Positions 47,935 through 57,066 of a stretch of DNA of 64,000 bases are shown in pieces. The position numbers and the translations under genes are program-made. This stretch comes from Verrucomicrobiales bacterium (GTDB lineage Bacteria; Verrucomicrobiota; Verrucomicrobiia; Verrucomicrobiales; SLCJ01). The notes under the pieces are model-generated. The model had not been told where the DNA came from. It saw only the letters and a program-made list of their open reading frames with translations, and did no database searches. The first letter of the stretch is position 1. Every line of letters begins with the position of its first letter. The stretch is from positions 1-64,000 of the forward strand of contig JAGXGH010000008.1 in assembly GCA_024636835.1 (NCBI GenBank), read 5' to 3'.

Positions 47935-48672
47935 ATGGACCTCCGATTGGAACTCTTGAAAAGCGCCCCACCCGCCGAAGCGATGGAACAGTTGTTCGAG
48001 GGATTAAAAGACGTTATGTTCAGCATCAAGGATCCGCAAGGTCGCTACCTTTCAGCCAACCGAGCGTTCCTCCTGCGGGTCGGGCTTTCGGAGCGCAAGG
48101 AAATCATCGGCAAGACCAGCCGGGAACTTTTTCCAACCACCATTGCGATGGGTTTCGAGCGACAGGACAGGGAAATCCTGGAGGGAAGAAATTTCATCTC
48201 CAACCTGCTGGAAGTGGTGACCAATCCCGATCGCACCTTGGGATGGTATATCACCGACAAGGTTCCTTTGCGCGATCATCGCCATCAAAGCATCGCCATT
48301 GCATCGACCACGAGAGATCTAAAAATCCGTGCTGAGGATGATTCGGAAATGGCGCGTATCGTCAAGTTTGTGAGTGTCATGAACCAGCAATTCAGCGAAC
48401 CAATCAGGATTTCCAAATTGGCTAAATTGAGTGGGATGTCGCTGGTGAAGCTTGAACGAAGGATGCGAGCGATCATGTCCACCTCCCCGCGTCAGTTGCT
48501 GACGCGCATCCGTGTGGAGGCAGCCTGCGAAGAGCTGCGATCTACTAGCAAGCAATTCTGCGAGATTGCCTTGGACTGTGGCTTCTGCGATCAACCGACA
48601 TTCTGCCGCCAGTTCAAAAACCTCACCGGCATGACCGCTGGAAACTACCGCCGTCAAGCGGAGATCAGATGA
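47935..48672 (+). CDS. PAS domain - AraC family transcriptional regulator
   Basis: The 245-residue protein has an N-terminal PAS domain (~18-125; VMFSIKDPQGRYLSANRAFL, IIGKTSRELFP, LGWYITDKVPLRDH) and a C-terminal AraC-type double helix-turn-helix (~140-240; RISKLAKLSGMSLVKLERRM and IALDCGFCDQPTFCRQFKNL). It is divergent from the leucine dehydrogenase gene, so control of amino-acid use is plausible. The signal sensed by the PAS domain is unknown. Confidence 0.93.
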   Translation: MDLRLELLKSAPPAEAMEQLFEGLKDVMFSIKDPQGRYLSANRAFLLRVGLSERKEIIGKTSRELFPTTIAMGFERQDREILEGRNFISNLLEVVTNPDRTLGWYITDKVPLRDHRHQSIAIASTTRDLKIRAEDDSEMARIVKFVSVMNQQFSEPIRISKLAKLSGMSLVKLERRMRAIMSTSPRQLLTRIRVEAACEELRSTSKQFCEIALDCGFCDQPTFCRQFKNLTGMTAGNYRRQAEIR

Positions 48673-48769
48673 CACGTTACCGCCAAAAACTCTTTTCGCC
48701 TTCGCCTACAATGTCCTCGGCATTTCCATCGCCGAGCGAGTGCCCTACCCACTCACCACCATCCTACTC

Positions 48770-48910
48770 ATACCGCTTTTGAATAAAAACATGACTATTC
48801 GCCGCGCACAAGTAACTCTCGACAAATACCAAAATTGGTAATCACTTGGCCATCGCGTGCCGCGCAGCGGTTCTACGCGACGCGTCAGATCAGTACCAAG
48901 ATTTGGTATT
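48770..48910 (+). repeat. Dispersed repeat, copy A (left boundary of the nitrite/copper island)
   Basis: The element runs from ATACCGCTTTTGAATAAAAA to TACCAAGATTTGGTAT. Over ~131 bases it differs from the reverse complement of 62347-62477 at about five positions. Short terminal symmetry (ATACC...GGTAT) and an internal palindrome TACCAAAATTGGTA are present. Its end supplies the TAA stop codon of the rrf2 gene (48909-48911). Confidence 0.85.
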
Positions 48911-49328
48911 AGGTCTTCCTACCATGTCCCACAAAAGCACCGAAATGGCATTTCCTGAGCCTGGCCGCGTTTGTTTCACGCAGCTTTTCCAGATCGTCAT
49001 GCACTGGGCAGGGCTCACCTACCCCGCACCAGCCAGGACCGAAAGGACATTGGGGTGAGTCACGGTGCCCCTCGAAAACTTCAACCACATCGTAGATCGT
49101 AATTTTCGATGGATCCCGGGCGAGTCGGTATCCCCCGCCTGGCCCCCGCGTTCCAATGACAAAACCCTCCTGTGACAGGACCGTCAGCACCTTGCCCACC
49201 AATGCCTGGGAAAGGTTTCGCTGTTCCGAAATCTGCCGAGAACTGAGCTGAACGCCCTCTCGATGATTTTCCGCAAGCGCACTGATCGCCGCCACAGCGG
49301 TTCCACTCATTTTTCCATATCCAAACAT
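48909..49328 (-). CDS. nsrR: Rrf2-family regulator, NsrR-like
   Basis: The 139-residue protein has the Rrf2 winged helix (AISALAENHREGVQLSSRQI, ...LVGKVLTVLSQEGFV, GPGGGYRLARDPSKITIYDVVE) and three Cys residues able to hold an Fe-S cluster: Cys94, Cys101, Cys107 (CPFGPGW-C-GVGEP-C). This spacing is closer to NsrR/IscR than to Cys-less Rrf2 members. Position beside nnrS, nirV and nirK supports an NO-responsive repressor. The stop codon falls in repeat A, so the original C-terminus may have been altered. Confidence 0.82.
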   Translation of the reverse strand: MFGYGKMSGTAVAAISALAENHREGVQLSSRQISEQRNLSQALVGKVLTVLSQEGFVIGTRGPGGGYRLARDPSKITIYDVVEVFEGHRDSPQCPFGPGWCGVGEPCPVHDDLEKLRETNAARLRKCHFGAFVGHGRKT

Positions 49329-49400
49329 TTTACTGAAAGCTTCTCACCGCCAACAACATGAGGGGGCGGCTTCTTACGGTCGAGCAGCTTTTCAGAACAA

Positions 49401-49418
49401 AAGAAACATTTTTCTCTT
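49401..49418. promoter_or_regulatory. Possible NsrR-like operator upstream of rrf2
   Basis: AAGAAACATTTTTCTCTT is an imperfect palindrome of the AAGA...TCTT type, 73 bases before the regulator start. A similar but better palindrome lies upstream of nirK (53769-53792). Autoregulation is inferred. Confidence 0.3.
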
Positions 49419-49437
49419 TTATTTAGAAACGGCATCT

Positions 49438-49538
49438 TACCGGTTTCAAAGAAAATATGCCTTTTCGCCGCGCACAATTTGTTCCCGCTTGAGCCATTCC
49501 GTAATCGCTCGCGTCAGATCAATACCAAGATTTGGTAT
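49438..49538 (+). repeat. Dispersed repeat, copy C (diverged)
   Basis: TTACCGGTTTCAAAGAAAAT, TTCGCCGCGCACAA and CGCGTCAGATCAATACCAAG occur in the same order as in copies A and B, but the middle is shorter and different. It sits between nnrS and rrf2. Confidence 0.7.
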
Positions 49539-49564
49539 CATACAAAGAGAACGATCCCAGGGCA

Positions 49565-50812
49565 TCAATTTCCCGAGCCTCTTTCCACCGCTTTGCTCCG
49601 CCGCCTGGGACAATGGCTACGGGTGGCACCCTTTCCAATCGCCGGACGTTTGAGCTCACAACGCATTTTCCACCACCAGAAGGCGGTAATGAAAACCCAA
49701 AGAACGGCGGCGTAGGTAAAATGTGAAATGCGGACTTTCGCCACGAAGTCGGAACTCAGCCGTGTAGCAGCGGTAAGCAGCACGAGCCCCCAGACCACAT
49801 GGAACCAACGCATGGGAGAAGTCAAAAGATCGTGACGGTCGTTGTGACCGAAGATCACGCGTGTGCCGACGACAAACATAAGCAACCCTGCCCCTCCGAT
49901 GAATGCCAGATGCATTACTCCGATCCTCAGGTGAGGAAAAACTGCCACAAGTATCCATCCGGATGCAACACATGGTATGACGAGGCGCAGTGCCAGACCA
50001 AGGCCATTCGCCCTGCCAAACGGAACAATGCCTGGGACGCAGAGAAAAAGATATGAGGTGAAGACAACAACCCGCAGGATCATTCCGGCACGCACGTTTA
50101 GCCATGCTTCCAACGCAAAGCTAGCAACCATAAGAACCCCGACAAAAGCCGATATGGAAAACTCACGGACCCAGCCATTGGGGAACGTGGCACTCTCATC
50201 GAACGCATGCAGAGATTTCTTCCCAAAAAACCGGGGTAGCAAATAGGGTGCGACACCGAGGATGGGAAGCCATAGAAGCCCTTGAAAATAGATGAGCCGT
50301 AGGAAGGAATACGTCTCCACCGAATAGCCGATCGTGGAGAACTGGCTGAGCATGATGCCTGCAATACCAGCCCCACCTATACCAAGAGCAACAAGCGGAA
50401 ACCCTGGCGGAGGGATGTCCTGACGACCATAGAGCACGCGGAAAAGCAAACTTGCGAGTATTCCGAGAAGCCACACCCCGGCGAGGAGATCGGCAACGGC
50501 AATCCTGTTCAAAGCGAGACAGCACATCGTCGTCAGAGCGCTGACCAAGAACGTGACCAGCTCCATTGCAGTCCAAGGTTTGTTTCCGAGAAGTCTTGGT
50601 CCGGCGGTGCCGAGGAAACCCGTAATAAAACTGCCACCGAAACCGATGACCATCCAACGCGCATGTGCTTCCAGCGGATAGTAGGAAAGCCACCCCTTGA
50701 AGAATGCCGGCCAGAGCAATACACCGATGAGCGATGCGAGAATGCCGAGTGGAAAAAACAACCGAAACGGCTCGGTAAGCAAGCGGCTATTTACGGCCTT
50801 TGGGGGATTCAT
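49565..50812 (-). CDS. nnrS: NnrS family membrane protein
   Basis: From MNPPKAVNSRLLTEPFRLFFPLG the protein has 415 residues and about twelve hydrophobic helices. NnrS signatures are visible: EPFRLFFPLG, the HARWMVIGFGGSFITGFLGTA region, and IRVGVMHLAF-type sequence near the end (LRIGVMHLAFIGGAG). NnrS proteins bind haem/copper and protect against NO during denitrification. Its position downstream of nirK-nirV-sco fits. It is 34 bases from the Sco gene. Confidence 0.93.
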   Translation of the reverse strand: MNPPKAVNSRLLTEPFRLFFPLGILASLIGVLLWPAFFKGWLSYYPLEAHARWMVIGFGGSFITGFLGTAGPRLLGNKPWTAMELVTFLVSALTTMCCLALNRIAVADLLAGVWLLGILASLLFRVLYGRQDIPPPGFPLVALGIGGAGIAGIMLSQFSTIGYSVETYSFLRLIYFQGLLWLPILGVAPYLLPRFFGKKSLHAFDESATFPNGWVREFSISAFVGVLMVASFALEAWLNVRAGMILRVVVFTSYLFLCVPGIVPFGRANGLGLALRLVIPCVASGWILVAVFPHLRIGVMHLAFIGGAGLLMFVVGTRVIFGHNDRHDLLTSPMRWFHVVWGLVLLTAATRLSSDFVAKVRISHFTYAAVLWVFITAFWWWKMRCELKRPAIGKGATRSHCPRRRSKAVERGSGN

Positions 50813-50846
50813 TGCATCAAATTGTGACAGGTGAGAACACGGGGAC

Positions 50847-51455
50847 TCAATTCGATTTCCGCACATCCGTGATCGCCTTGCGCAGCGCCGCGACCATTTC
50901 GGCCGGAGCCGTGCCAAGACCTTCCTGCTTGTGGGCGATCTCTCCCGTGGAGGTAAGTAGGGTGATCATGTTCGAGTGCGCGAAATCATTGTTCTCCAGT
51001 TTACGGAAACGTGTTCCGATCGCGACCGAAAGCTCGAGAACCGCCTCATCATTCCCTACCAAGCCTGTCCATCGGGACTGGTCGACATTTCTCTCTTTGA
51101 AAAACGCGGTCATTTTTCCAGGGGTATCCCGTTCGGGATCGATAGAAACGAAAACGATTTGCACCGCTTCCCTTTCCTCCTCGGAAAGCTCCCGCTCGAT
51201 AGCCATCAGATCCGCGACAAGACGCGGGCAGGCGTACTGGCAACTCGCATAACCCATGGTGAGAAGCACTGGCTTGCCCTTAAAATCGGAGAGGCTGAGC
51301 TCTTTCCCCTGTTGGCTGGTCCATTTGGCATCAAGCTGATAGACCGATCCAGCAGCCTCCGCAGAGGATTCTTTTTCGGCACAACACGATGGCTTTTCTT
51401 CAGCGCTTGCAGCAATGGTAATTATTAAGGATAGGAATATGGCAGAGATTTTCAT
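50847..51455 (-). CDS. Sco1/SenC-type copper chaperone
   Basis: Starting at MKISAIFLSLIITIAASA gives a signal peptide and 202 residues; the longer open frame upstream is the shadow of nirV. The thioredoxin-like domain has the copper motif Cys72-Gln-Tyr-Ala-Cys76 (CQYACP) and His160 (DFAHSNM), plus VFVSIDPERDTPGKM. An extra CC pair is at 24-25. It probably delivers copper to NirK or to an oxidase. Its start overlaps the nirV stop by four bases. Confidence 0.94.
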   Translation of the reverse strand: MKISAIFLSLIITIAASAEEKPSCCAEKESSAEAAGSVYQLDAKWTSQQGKELSLSDFKGKPVLLTMGYASCQYACPRLVADLMAIERELSEEEREAVQIVFVSIDPERDTPGKMTAFFKERNVDQSRWTGLVGNDEAVLELSVAIGTRFRKLENNDFAHSNMITLLTSTGEIAHKQEGLGTAPAEMVAALRKAITDVRKSN

Positions 51456-52237
51456 GGGGTGGGTTTGGTGGGTTCGGCATCCCGCGCTCCGCGAAAGCCG
51501 AGGTTCGATGTCGTGTAGTTTCCTTCGAGACTTGAGCGGAAGGCATAGCGCATGAAGGCAGCGTAGTCGGCCACGTTGGTGGCATTGACAGCACCTCCGG
51601 CACAGAAAAGGGCGCGGTCGAGCGAGGAATCGCTGCGGGAGGCGCCGGTGACCATCTGGTTGTTGAAATCCTCGACCCACTCCCAGACCAAGCCATGCAT
51701 CCCCGACACGCCACGGATATCCTTTTCCATGGTAGAGACATCTGGAAGGCGATCCGGAGTCGGTTTCCCATACCATTCGAGAATGCGTTTAAGATAGGCG
51801 GGATCCTTGCTCGCATCGACACGGGTGGCATCCGCTCGCGCGGCAAATTCCCATTCATCCTCGCGTGGCAACCGCTTACCCTGCGACTTCAAATAAGCAC
51901 GAGCAGCAAACCAGGAAACCCGCACAACCGGGGCTTCGGGCGGAGCCGTTTCACCCAACTCCAGATCCCCTGCCCAATGGCTCAAATATCCCTGATCAAC
52001 GAAAAGCTTGCCGGCATTCGAGCGCCGCCATTTCGGATGTTCGCGGACAAATCCGAGAAATTCCGAATTGGTGACAGGCCGACGATCTATCAGAAAAGGG
52101 GCGACTCTGCGGGGCTTGGAGATTTCTCCGAACATCGGCACATACTCCCCACCCTCGGCCCTCGCCATATCGGGCGGGATCTCACCGGCAATAGCCACGC
52201 CGATGAGCAGGAAAAGGAGGAGGACTGTAAATTTCAT
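51452..52237 (-). CDS. nirV: NirV-like protein (FGE/SUMF1 fold)
   Basis: The 261-residue exported protein (signal peptide LLLFLLIGVAIAG) has the FGE-sulfatase fold pattern: FLIDRRPVTNSEFLGFV, PVVRVSWFAARAYLKSQGKR, LPREDEWEFAAR, GMHGLVWEWVEDF and SNLGFRGAR. It has only one Cys (FCAGG, ~217), so the Cys pair of true formylglycine-generating enzymes is lacking. Placed directly after nirK, it matches nirV, a gene of unclear function that accompanies copper nitrite reductases. It should not be expected to activate the sulfatases elsewhere in the window. Confidence 0.88.
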   Translation of the reverse strand: MKFTVLLLFLLIGVAIAGEIPPDMARAEGGEYVPMFGEISKPRRVAPFLIDRRPVTNSEFLGFVREHPKWRRSNAGKLFVDQGYLSHWAGDLELGETAPPEAPVVRVSWFAARAYLKSQGKRLPREDEWEFAARADATRVDASKDPAYLKRILEWYGKPTPDRLPDVSTMEKDIRGVSGMHGLVWEWVEDFNNQMVTGASRSDSSLDRALFCAGGAVNATNVADYAAFMRYAFRSSLEGNYTTSNLGFRGARDAEPTKPTP

Positions 52238-52243
52238 GATCGG

Positions 52244-53695
52244 TTATTTCTTCGCAGCGCGGACTTTTGCAACCTGCTCAGGGGTCACTTCCTTTCCGGA
52301 GTTTTCCCATTTCGAATACACATAGGTGAGAACATTGGCTACGCTCTCATCGTCTAGTCCGAGAGTCGGCATCACGCTGTTGAACTTGTTGCCGTTGACT
52401 GTCACTTCGCCTTGCAGGCCGTTAAGGACGGTATCGATCGCACGATCCACGTCAGCATTGAGGTAGTCAGAATTTGCCAGCGGCGGGAAGGCGGCGGGAA
52501 CGCCGGTGCCCGTCGGCATATGGCAGGCGGCGCAGTTGCGGTCATAGATGGCCTGTCCAGCGGTGATACGTTCGGCTAGGTTGGTGGCCACTGCCGCGGA
52601 CTTGCTATCGTTGGGAATCGTCTGGATCGCACTACCCTCAGGGAGGTAAACCTCATCCTTTTTCTGTCCGGAGAAAACCATTAGATCACCTTCCCCGTCC
52701 GCGTTGAGGATGGCGAGGGCCCCTTTGTTGAACGCCCGGAAGATCGAGTGATCAACGAGGATGAAGTCGCCGTTGGTATCGAGTTTCAACTCACAGATCG
52801 TGGAACCCCCTGCCGGAACCAAGGTAGTCTGGACGTTTTCCTGGAAGCGCGATCCGCCTTCCTGATAAACGCGGTCGAAGATCTCGCCGATCACGTGAAA
52901 GGACGATACCAGATTCGGACCGCCGTTGCCGACATAGAGGCGAACCGTCTCGCCTACACTGGCCTTTAGTGCTTTTTCTCCGGTCGTCGATCCGACCGCT
53001 CCGTTGAAAACCACGTAATCGGGATTTTCTTCCAGTGCCTTCTCCATGTTGAAACCCTGAAGTCCGGGCTCCCCGTATTTTCCAGAGGTATAAAAGTCCC
53101 CTTGGACGACATAGAATTCCTTGTCCACTTTCGCCATACCTTCCTTCGGCTCGACAAGAATCAGTCCATACATGCCGTTGGCGATGTGCATTCCGACCGG
53201 CGCAGTGGCGCAGTGGTAGATGAAAAGACCTGGGTTAAGAGCCTTGAAGGAGAAATTCGTTTGGTGCCCGGGAGCGGTGAATGTCGCCTTCGCTCCACCA
53301 CCCGGACCGGTCACCGCGTGCAGATCGATGTTGTGCGGCATCTTGCTCGACGGGTGATTCTTGAGTGTGAAATCGACAACATCATTCTGGCGGACACGGA
53401 TGAACTTACCTGGGACGCTGCCGCCAAAAGTCCAGAACGTGTAATCGACACCATCCGCCATGCGTTTCACCACCTCGGTGATCTCCAACTCCACCTTCAC
53501 ATTGGTCGGGTGCTTGCGGGTGATCGGAGGTGGGACGTTTGGCGCATCAGTAAGAACCGCGATCTCCTCTCCCTCGAGAGGAACGTCTTCAGATTCCACG
53601 GCCGGGGTCGGCGGGGTGGAAATGGTAGACTGACCCCGCGCGATCAGGGGTAGAACGAGGGTGGCAATCAAGAGTAAAAGAAGGGTTTGTTTCAT
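52244..53695 (-). CDS. nirK: Copper nitrite reductase with C-terminal cytochrome c domain
   Basis: Starting at [21 protein letters not shown] gives 483 residues with a signal peptide. It reduces nitrite to NO in the periplasm. All copper ligands are readable: type 1 His121, Cys162, His170, Met175; type 2 His126, His161, His316; catalytic Asp124 and His267. After the two cupredoxin domains (to ~345) there is a class I cytochrome c with CAACH (388-392) and an axial Met in NSVMPTLG (442). This fused form can receive electrons on its own haem. The operon is nirK-nirV-sco-nnrS-rrf2. Confidence 0.97.
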   Translation of the reverse strand: MKQTLLLLLIATLVLPLIARGQSTISTPPTPAVESEDVPLEGEEIAVLTDAPNVPPPITRKHPTNVKVELEITEVVKRMADGVDYTFWTFGGSVPGKFIRVRQNDVVDFTLKNHPSSKMPHNIDLHAVTGPGGGAKATFTAPGHQTNFSFKALNPGLFIYHCATAPVGMHIANGMYGLILVEPKEGMAKVDKEFYVVQGDFYTSGKYGEPGLQGFNMEKALEENPDYVVFNGAVGSTTGEKALKASVGETVRLYVGNGGPNLVSSFHVIGEIFDRVYQEGGSRFQENVQTTLVPAGGSTICELKLDTNGDFILVDHSIFRAFNKGALAILNADGEGDLMVFSGQKKDEVYLPEGSAIQTIPNDSKSAAVATNLAERITAGQAIYDRNCAACHMPTGTGVPAAFPPLANSDYLNADVDRAIDTVLNGLQGEVTVNGNKFNSVMPTLGLDDESVANVLTYVYSKWENSGKEVTPEQVAKVRAAKK

Positions 53696-54088
53696 GGCTT
53701 TGTGAGTTAACGACCAACTACCTGTGTCGGCCTTCTCTATATCATCATGCCCATTCACGTGAAATTACAAGAATAAACTACATTTATTTCTTTTATCTTC
53801 AGGTCTTAGCAGTTTTGACATCAGCTTCAAATCCACAATGACCAGAAAGTCGTCCATGACTACCTTTAAGCACGAATGACTCTGGCTAAGTCTCTGAAAA
53901 ACTCTGTGACGGCTGAAACAATCGCTTTTAGAATGAGGGCGTAGTGATGCTCCTCCGACAGTAAGGTGCAGAGACGCACCTTCGCATCAAAATGTCCCTT
54001 CGTTATGGCAAGCGGCAGAAACGTTGATTTTTTCGCTTAGGGGTTCCTAGTTTGATTCATCGGCGCATACCGCGGCCTACTTCTTCCA
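53696..54088. promoter_or_regulatory. nirK / membrane-synthase divergent promoter region with a palindrome
   Basis: AAGAATAAACTACATTTATTTCTT at 53769-53792 is a near-perfect palindrome, 74 bases upstream of nirK, similar in length and AAGA/TCTT ends to known NsrR operators (AAGATGYATTT arms). No Fnr-type TTGAT-N4-ATCAA site is present. The rest of the gap shows no gene. Confidence 0.45.
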
Positions 54089-56626
54089 ATGATCATTTAC
54101 CTTCTCGTTTTTCTCTCAGGGCTTTGTGCTCTAATCTATCAGGTTTTATGGATGAAGCAGCTGGGCTTGTTGTTCGGCAACACATCACATGCTGCCGGAG
54201 CCACCTTGGCAGCCTTCTTCGCGGGTTTGGCCGTGGGCAGTTATTACTGGGGAAAGCGCTCAGCTAAATGCAGAAATCCGCTTCGCATCTATGCAGGTTT
54301 GGAGCTTGGGATTGCTATCACAGCACTTCTCTACTTCGTGGTGATAAAGGGCTATCACGTCATTTATCCTCAGGTCTATCAAAGCGTGCATTCGGAAGCC
54401 TGGCTCTTATTGATCAAATTCCTCTTGGCGCTGGTGCTGATTTTCCCACCGGCTTTTTGCATGGGCGGAACCATCCCAGTCATCGGACAACATACCATCC
54501 GCATCCAGTCGAAGTTCGGATCAACCTCGGCATTGCTTTATGGAGTCAATACACTCGGAGCCACCCTCGGAGCCTTGCTGGCCGGGTTTTTCATGCCGAT
54601 TTGGTTCGGTTTTCGGCTCACTTGTTTCACCGCCATGGGAATCACCCTAATCGTCGCGGTTCTGGCCTTTCTGGTTTCCAGATCGCCTTCGTCATCTCAG
54701 GTGGGTGTGACCACACCCCATGAAAAAAATAAAGATAAAACATCGTCCACTGAGAAGGAATTGGTGGACGACGAGAAACGCCAAGCGAACAAGCTCCCAC
54801 TTTCGGTAATTTGTTTTATTTCAGGGTTTGGAGTGCTGGCACTCGAGGTGCTTTGGACGCGGATGTTTGCCCTGGTCTTGGAAAACTCCGTCTACACCTT
54901 TGCTGCGATTCTCGTCGTGGTGTTGTGTTGTCTTGCCGTCGGTTCTTTGGTCAGCTCCTTGCTTGCCCGGAGGAAGTGGTCGCCAAGCTTGATTCTCACG
55001 ATCTTGCTCGGCCTCAGCGGTATTTCCATTGCTCTGACGCCCACCGTTTTTATGGAAGTGACTGATTCCTTCCAGTTCCTGGCGGTCAAGGCGACCTGGG
55101 GCGATTACGTGTATTTGATCTTCAAAAAATGCGCGCTGACCATCGGTCCGCCGGCTTTATTACTGGGCACGGTTTTTCCCTACCTGTTGAAAACCATGGA
55201 ACCATTCACCACCTCACCTGGTAGGAGTCTGGGGCGACTCGCAACGATCAACACCCTTGGCGCCATCCTCGGTTCCTTGGTCTGTGCGTTTTTCTTTCTT
55301 GAACTCTTTGGCATGTGGCGCTCGATGCAGATCATCGGCGCTATCTACCTTGTCATGGCGGTTGGTATGCCGACGGTTCGTGGCCGCGTTAGTGTTGTGG
55401 TCAAGTGCGTCAGCGTTACCGCCCTTGTGCTCTTGTTCACTGCACTCAATCCGGCGCAACTACCAGTGACCGGCGCACTCTCGGATCGCGAGGGTGACGA
55501 GACTCTGCAAACATGGGAAGGAAGCGATTGCACGGTTTCCGTAGTCCGCGGCAAGGATGGGCTTTCCATCAAAATCAACTCCGACTACGGCTTGGGTTCG
55601 ACGGGAAATCGTATCCGCCAAGCATCTCAGGCAGAAATTCCACTGATGCTCAAACCCGATGCGAAATCGATCTTTTTTCTAGGCATGGGAACGGGAATCA
55701 GTGCTGGCGCGGCTCTGTCGAATCGGTTTCCAGAGGTAGAACGAGTGGTGACTTGTGAGCTATCCCCTCACGTCATCGAAGCCTCCAAAAAGTATATGAC
55801 CGATGTGAATGGGGTCGACCTCACCAACGGTCTGTTTACCGATCCACGCTCCACGATTCTGACGGAAGATGGCCGCCACTATCTGATGGCCACCGAAGAG
55901 AAATTCGATATCATCGACGCAGATCTATTTGTTCCTTATCGCTCAGGTGCCGGCAGTCTTTACACCAAAGAACATTTTGAGAGTGTGAACAATCGACTCA
56001 AGCCGGACGGAATTTTCGTCCAATGGTTGCCTGCCTATCAGGTGACGGATTTTGAATTCCACGTCATCGGCCGGACAATGCTGGAGGTGTTCGACCAGGT
56101 TTCAATCTGGCGCTGTGACTTTGCTCCATTCGATGAAGTGATTGGCTTCGTCGGTCACAAGGGAGGAGCACCGCTGGCTGCTTGCGATATCGATGACGCA
56201 AACGTAAAACTGGCTTTCGCCGCAAGTAATGGGCAACAAAATATTTACTCCACACTCAACCCACAAACAGCTCTGCTCTATTATGGAGGAAACATCACCG
56301 CTTCGAAGGAGACGTTCGCAGAGTATCCAATCAACACAGATGACAAGCCGGTGATCGAATACTTGGCTCCGAGATATTATAGGAACAAGGGCGAGGAAAA
56401 AATGCCATGGTTTGTGGGGCCGTACCTTCTCAAGTTCATCAAAAGCCTGCAAGAAAACTGCCCTCCGGACAAGGATCCCTTGTTGGTCAATCGCACGCCC
56501 GCCAATCGACGCTTACCCCTGGCAGGAAGCGCCTACCAAGAAACGCTGCTATGGTCCCAATTCAATAACAACGAAGAAGCCCAGAAGAGCTGGCAGCGGT
56601 TCATCGATGAGTGGCTAGATCGGTAG
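54089..56626 (+). CDS. Multispanning membrane protein fused to a spermidine-synthase-like domain
   Basis: The 845-residue protein starts with IYLLVFLSGLCALIYQVLWM, the first helix typical of the 'fused MFS/spermidine synthase' family. About twelve helices occupy ~1-450 with a hydrophilic linker at ~205-240. Residues ~480-770 form a methyltransferase-like aminopropyltransferase domain: GLGSTGNRIRQASQAE, SIFFLGMGTGISAGAAL (~532), VTCELSPHVIEA, LTEDGRHYL and IIDADLFVPYRSG. True polyamine synthase activity is uncertain. It is divergent from nirK across a 393-base gap. Confidence 0.88.
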   Translation: MIIYLLVFLSGLCALIYQVLWMKQLGLLFGNTSHAAGATLAAFFAGLAVGSYYWGKRSAKCRNPLRIYAGLELGIAITALLYFVVIKGYHVIYPQVYQSVHSEAWLLLIKFLLALVLIFPPAFCMGGTIPVIGQHTIRIQSKFGSTSALLYGVNTLGATLGALLAGFFMPIWFGFRLTCFTAMGITLIVAVLAFLVSRSPSSSQVGVTTPHEKNKDKTSSTEKELVDDEKRQANKLPLSVICFISGFGVLALEVLWTRMFALVLENSVYTFAAILVVVLCCLAVGSLVSSLLARRKWSPSLILTILLGLSGISIALTPTVFMEVTDSFQFLAVKATWGDYVYLIFKKCALTIGPPALLLGTVFPYLLKTMEPFTTSPGRSLGRLATINTLGAILGSLVCAFFFLELFGMWRSMQIIGAIYLVMAVGMPTVRGRVSVVVKCVSVTALVLLFTALNPAQLPVTGALSDREGDETLQTWEGSDCTVSVVRGKDGLSIKINSDYGLGSTGNRIRQASQAEIPLMLKPDAKSIFFLGMGTGISAGAALSNRFPEVERVVTCELSPHVIEASKKYMTDVNGVDLTNGLFTDPRSTILTEDGRHYLMATEEKFDIIDADLFVPYRSGAGSLYTKEHFESVNNRLKPDGIFVQWLPAYQVTDFEFHVIGRTMLEVFDQVSIWRCDFAPFDEVIGFVGHKGGAPLAACDIDDANVKLAFAASNGQQNIYSTLNPQTALLYYGGNITASKETFAEYPINTDDKPVIEYLAPRYYRNKGEEKMPWFVGPYLLKFIKSLQENCPPDKDPLLVNRTPANRRLPLAGSAYQETLLWSQFNNNEEAQKSWQRFIDEWLDR

Positions 56627-57066
56627 CGCAATATTTCTCAATTTTCGCATCTACCAAGCTCATGATCGAAGCCATCCGTTCCCACCGTCCAGGGTTTCCA
56701 AAAGTTGATCTGTCCTCATCTCTCACCACCTTCTCACGAAGGTAGCTACTTTTGTGAAAAAGTGGCAGGGTGCGCGCAACCAGTCTGAAAAAGAATCGAA
56801 CAACGCAGATATTGCGAGGAAGTGGCGAGAGATAAGACATCCTAAAGCGAAAGCTAGATGAGGAACCATGAGTGTCATAAATTACTTCTTCTCTAAAAAA
56901 CATGGAAAATTGGACTGACCCCTTCTTTCAAGTTGCTTCTTCTCTAAAAAACATGGAAAATTGGACTGACCCCTTCTTTCAAGTTTGGAAAATTGGACTG
57001 ACCCCTTCTTTCAAGTTGGAGCTAATTGGATAGCAATCAGTGATTGCTTATCGAAGTCCAACGGCA
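56627..57066. repeat. Convergent intergenic region with a 51-bp tandem repeat
   Basis: From 56884 to 57016 a unit of 51 bases (CTTCTTCTCTAAAAAACATG then GAAAATTGGACTGACCCC, CTTCTTTCAAG) occurs twice, followed by a partial third copy of 32 bases. The core TTGGACTGACCCC resembles motifs that flank REP-type transposase genes, but no transposase is seen here. The preceding 256 bases show no supported gene. Confidence 0.75.

Noticed and set aside
48846-49058. 70-codon + strand ORF over repeat A and the rrf2 3' end
   Set aside because: It is antisense to the nsrR-like gene; only the repeat part could be a transposase relic, which is noted as a finding.
53811-53832. TTGACATCAGCTTCAA as an Fnr/Dnr box upstream of nirK
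   Set aside because: The half-sites are 8 bases apart between TTGA and TCAA, where the consensus needs 6.
56601-56903. 100-codon minus-strand ORF starting in the tandem repeat
   Set aside because: Overlaps the 3' end of the spermidine-synthase-like gene, has no family-like motif and begins in a repeat unit.
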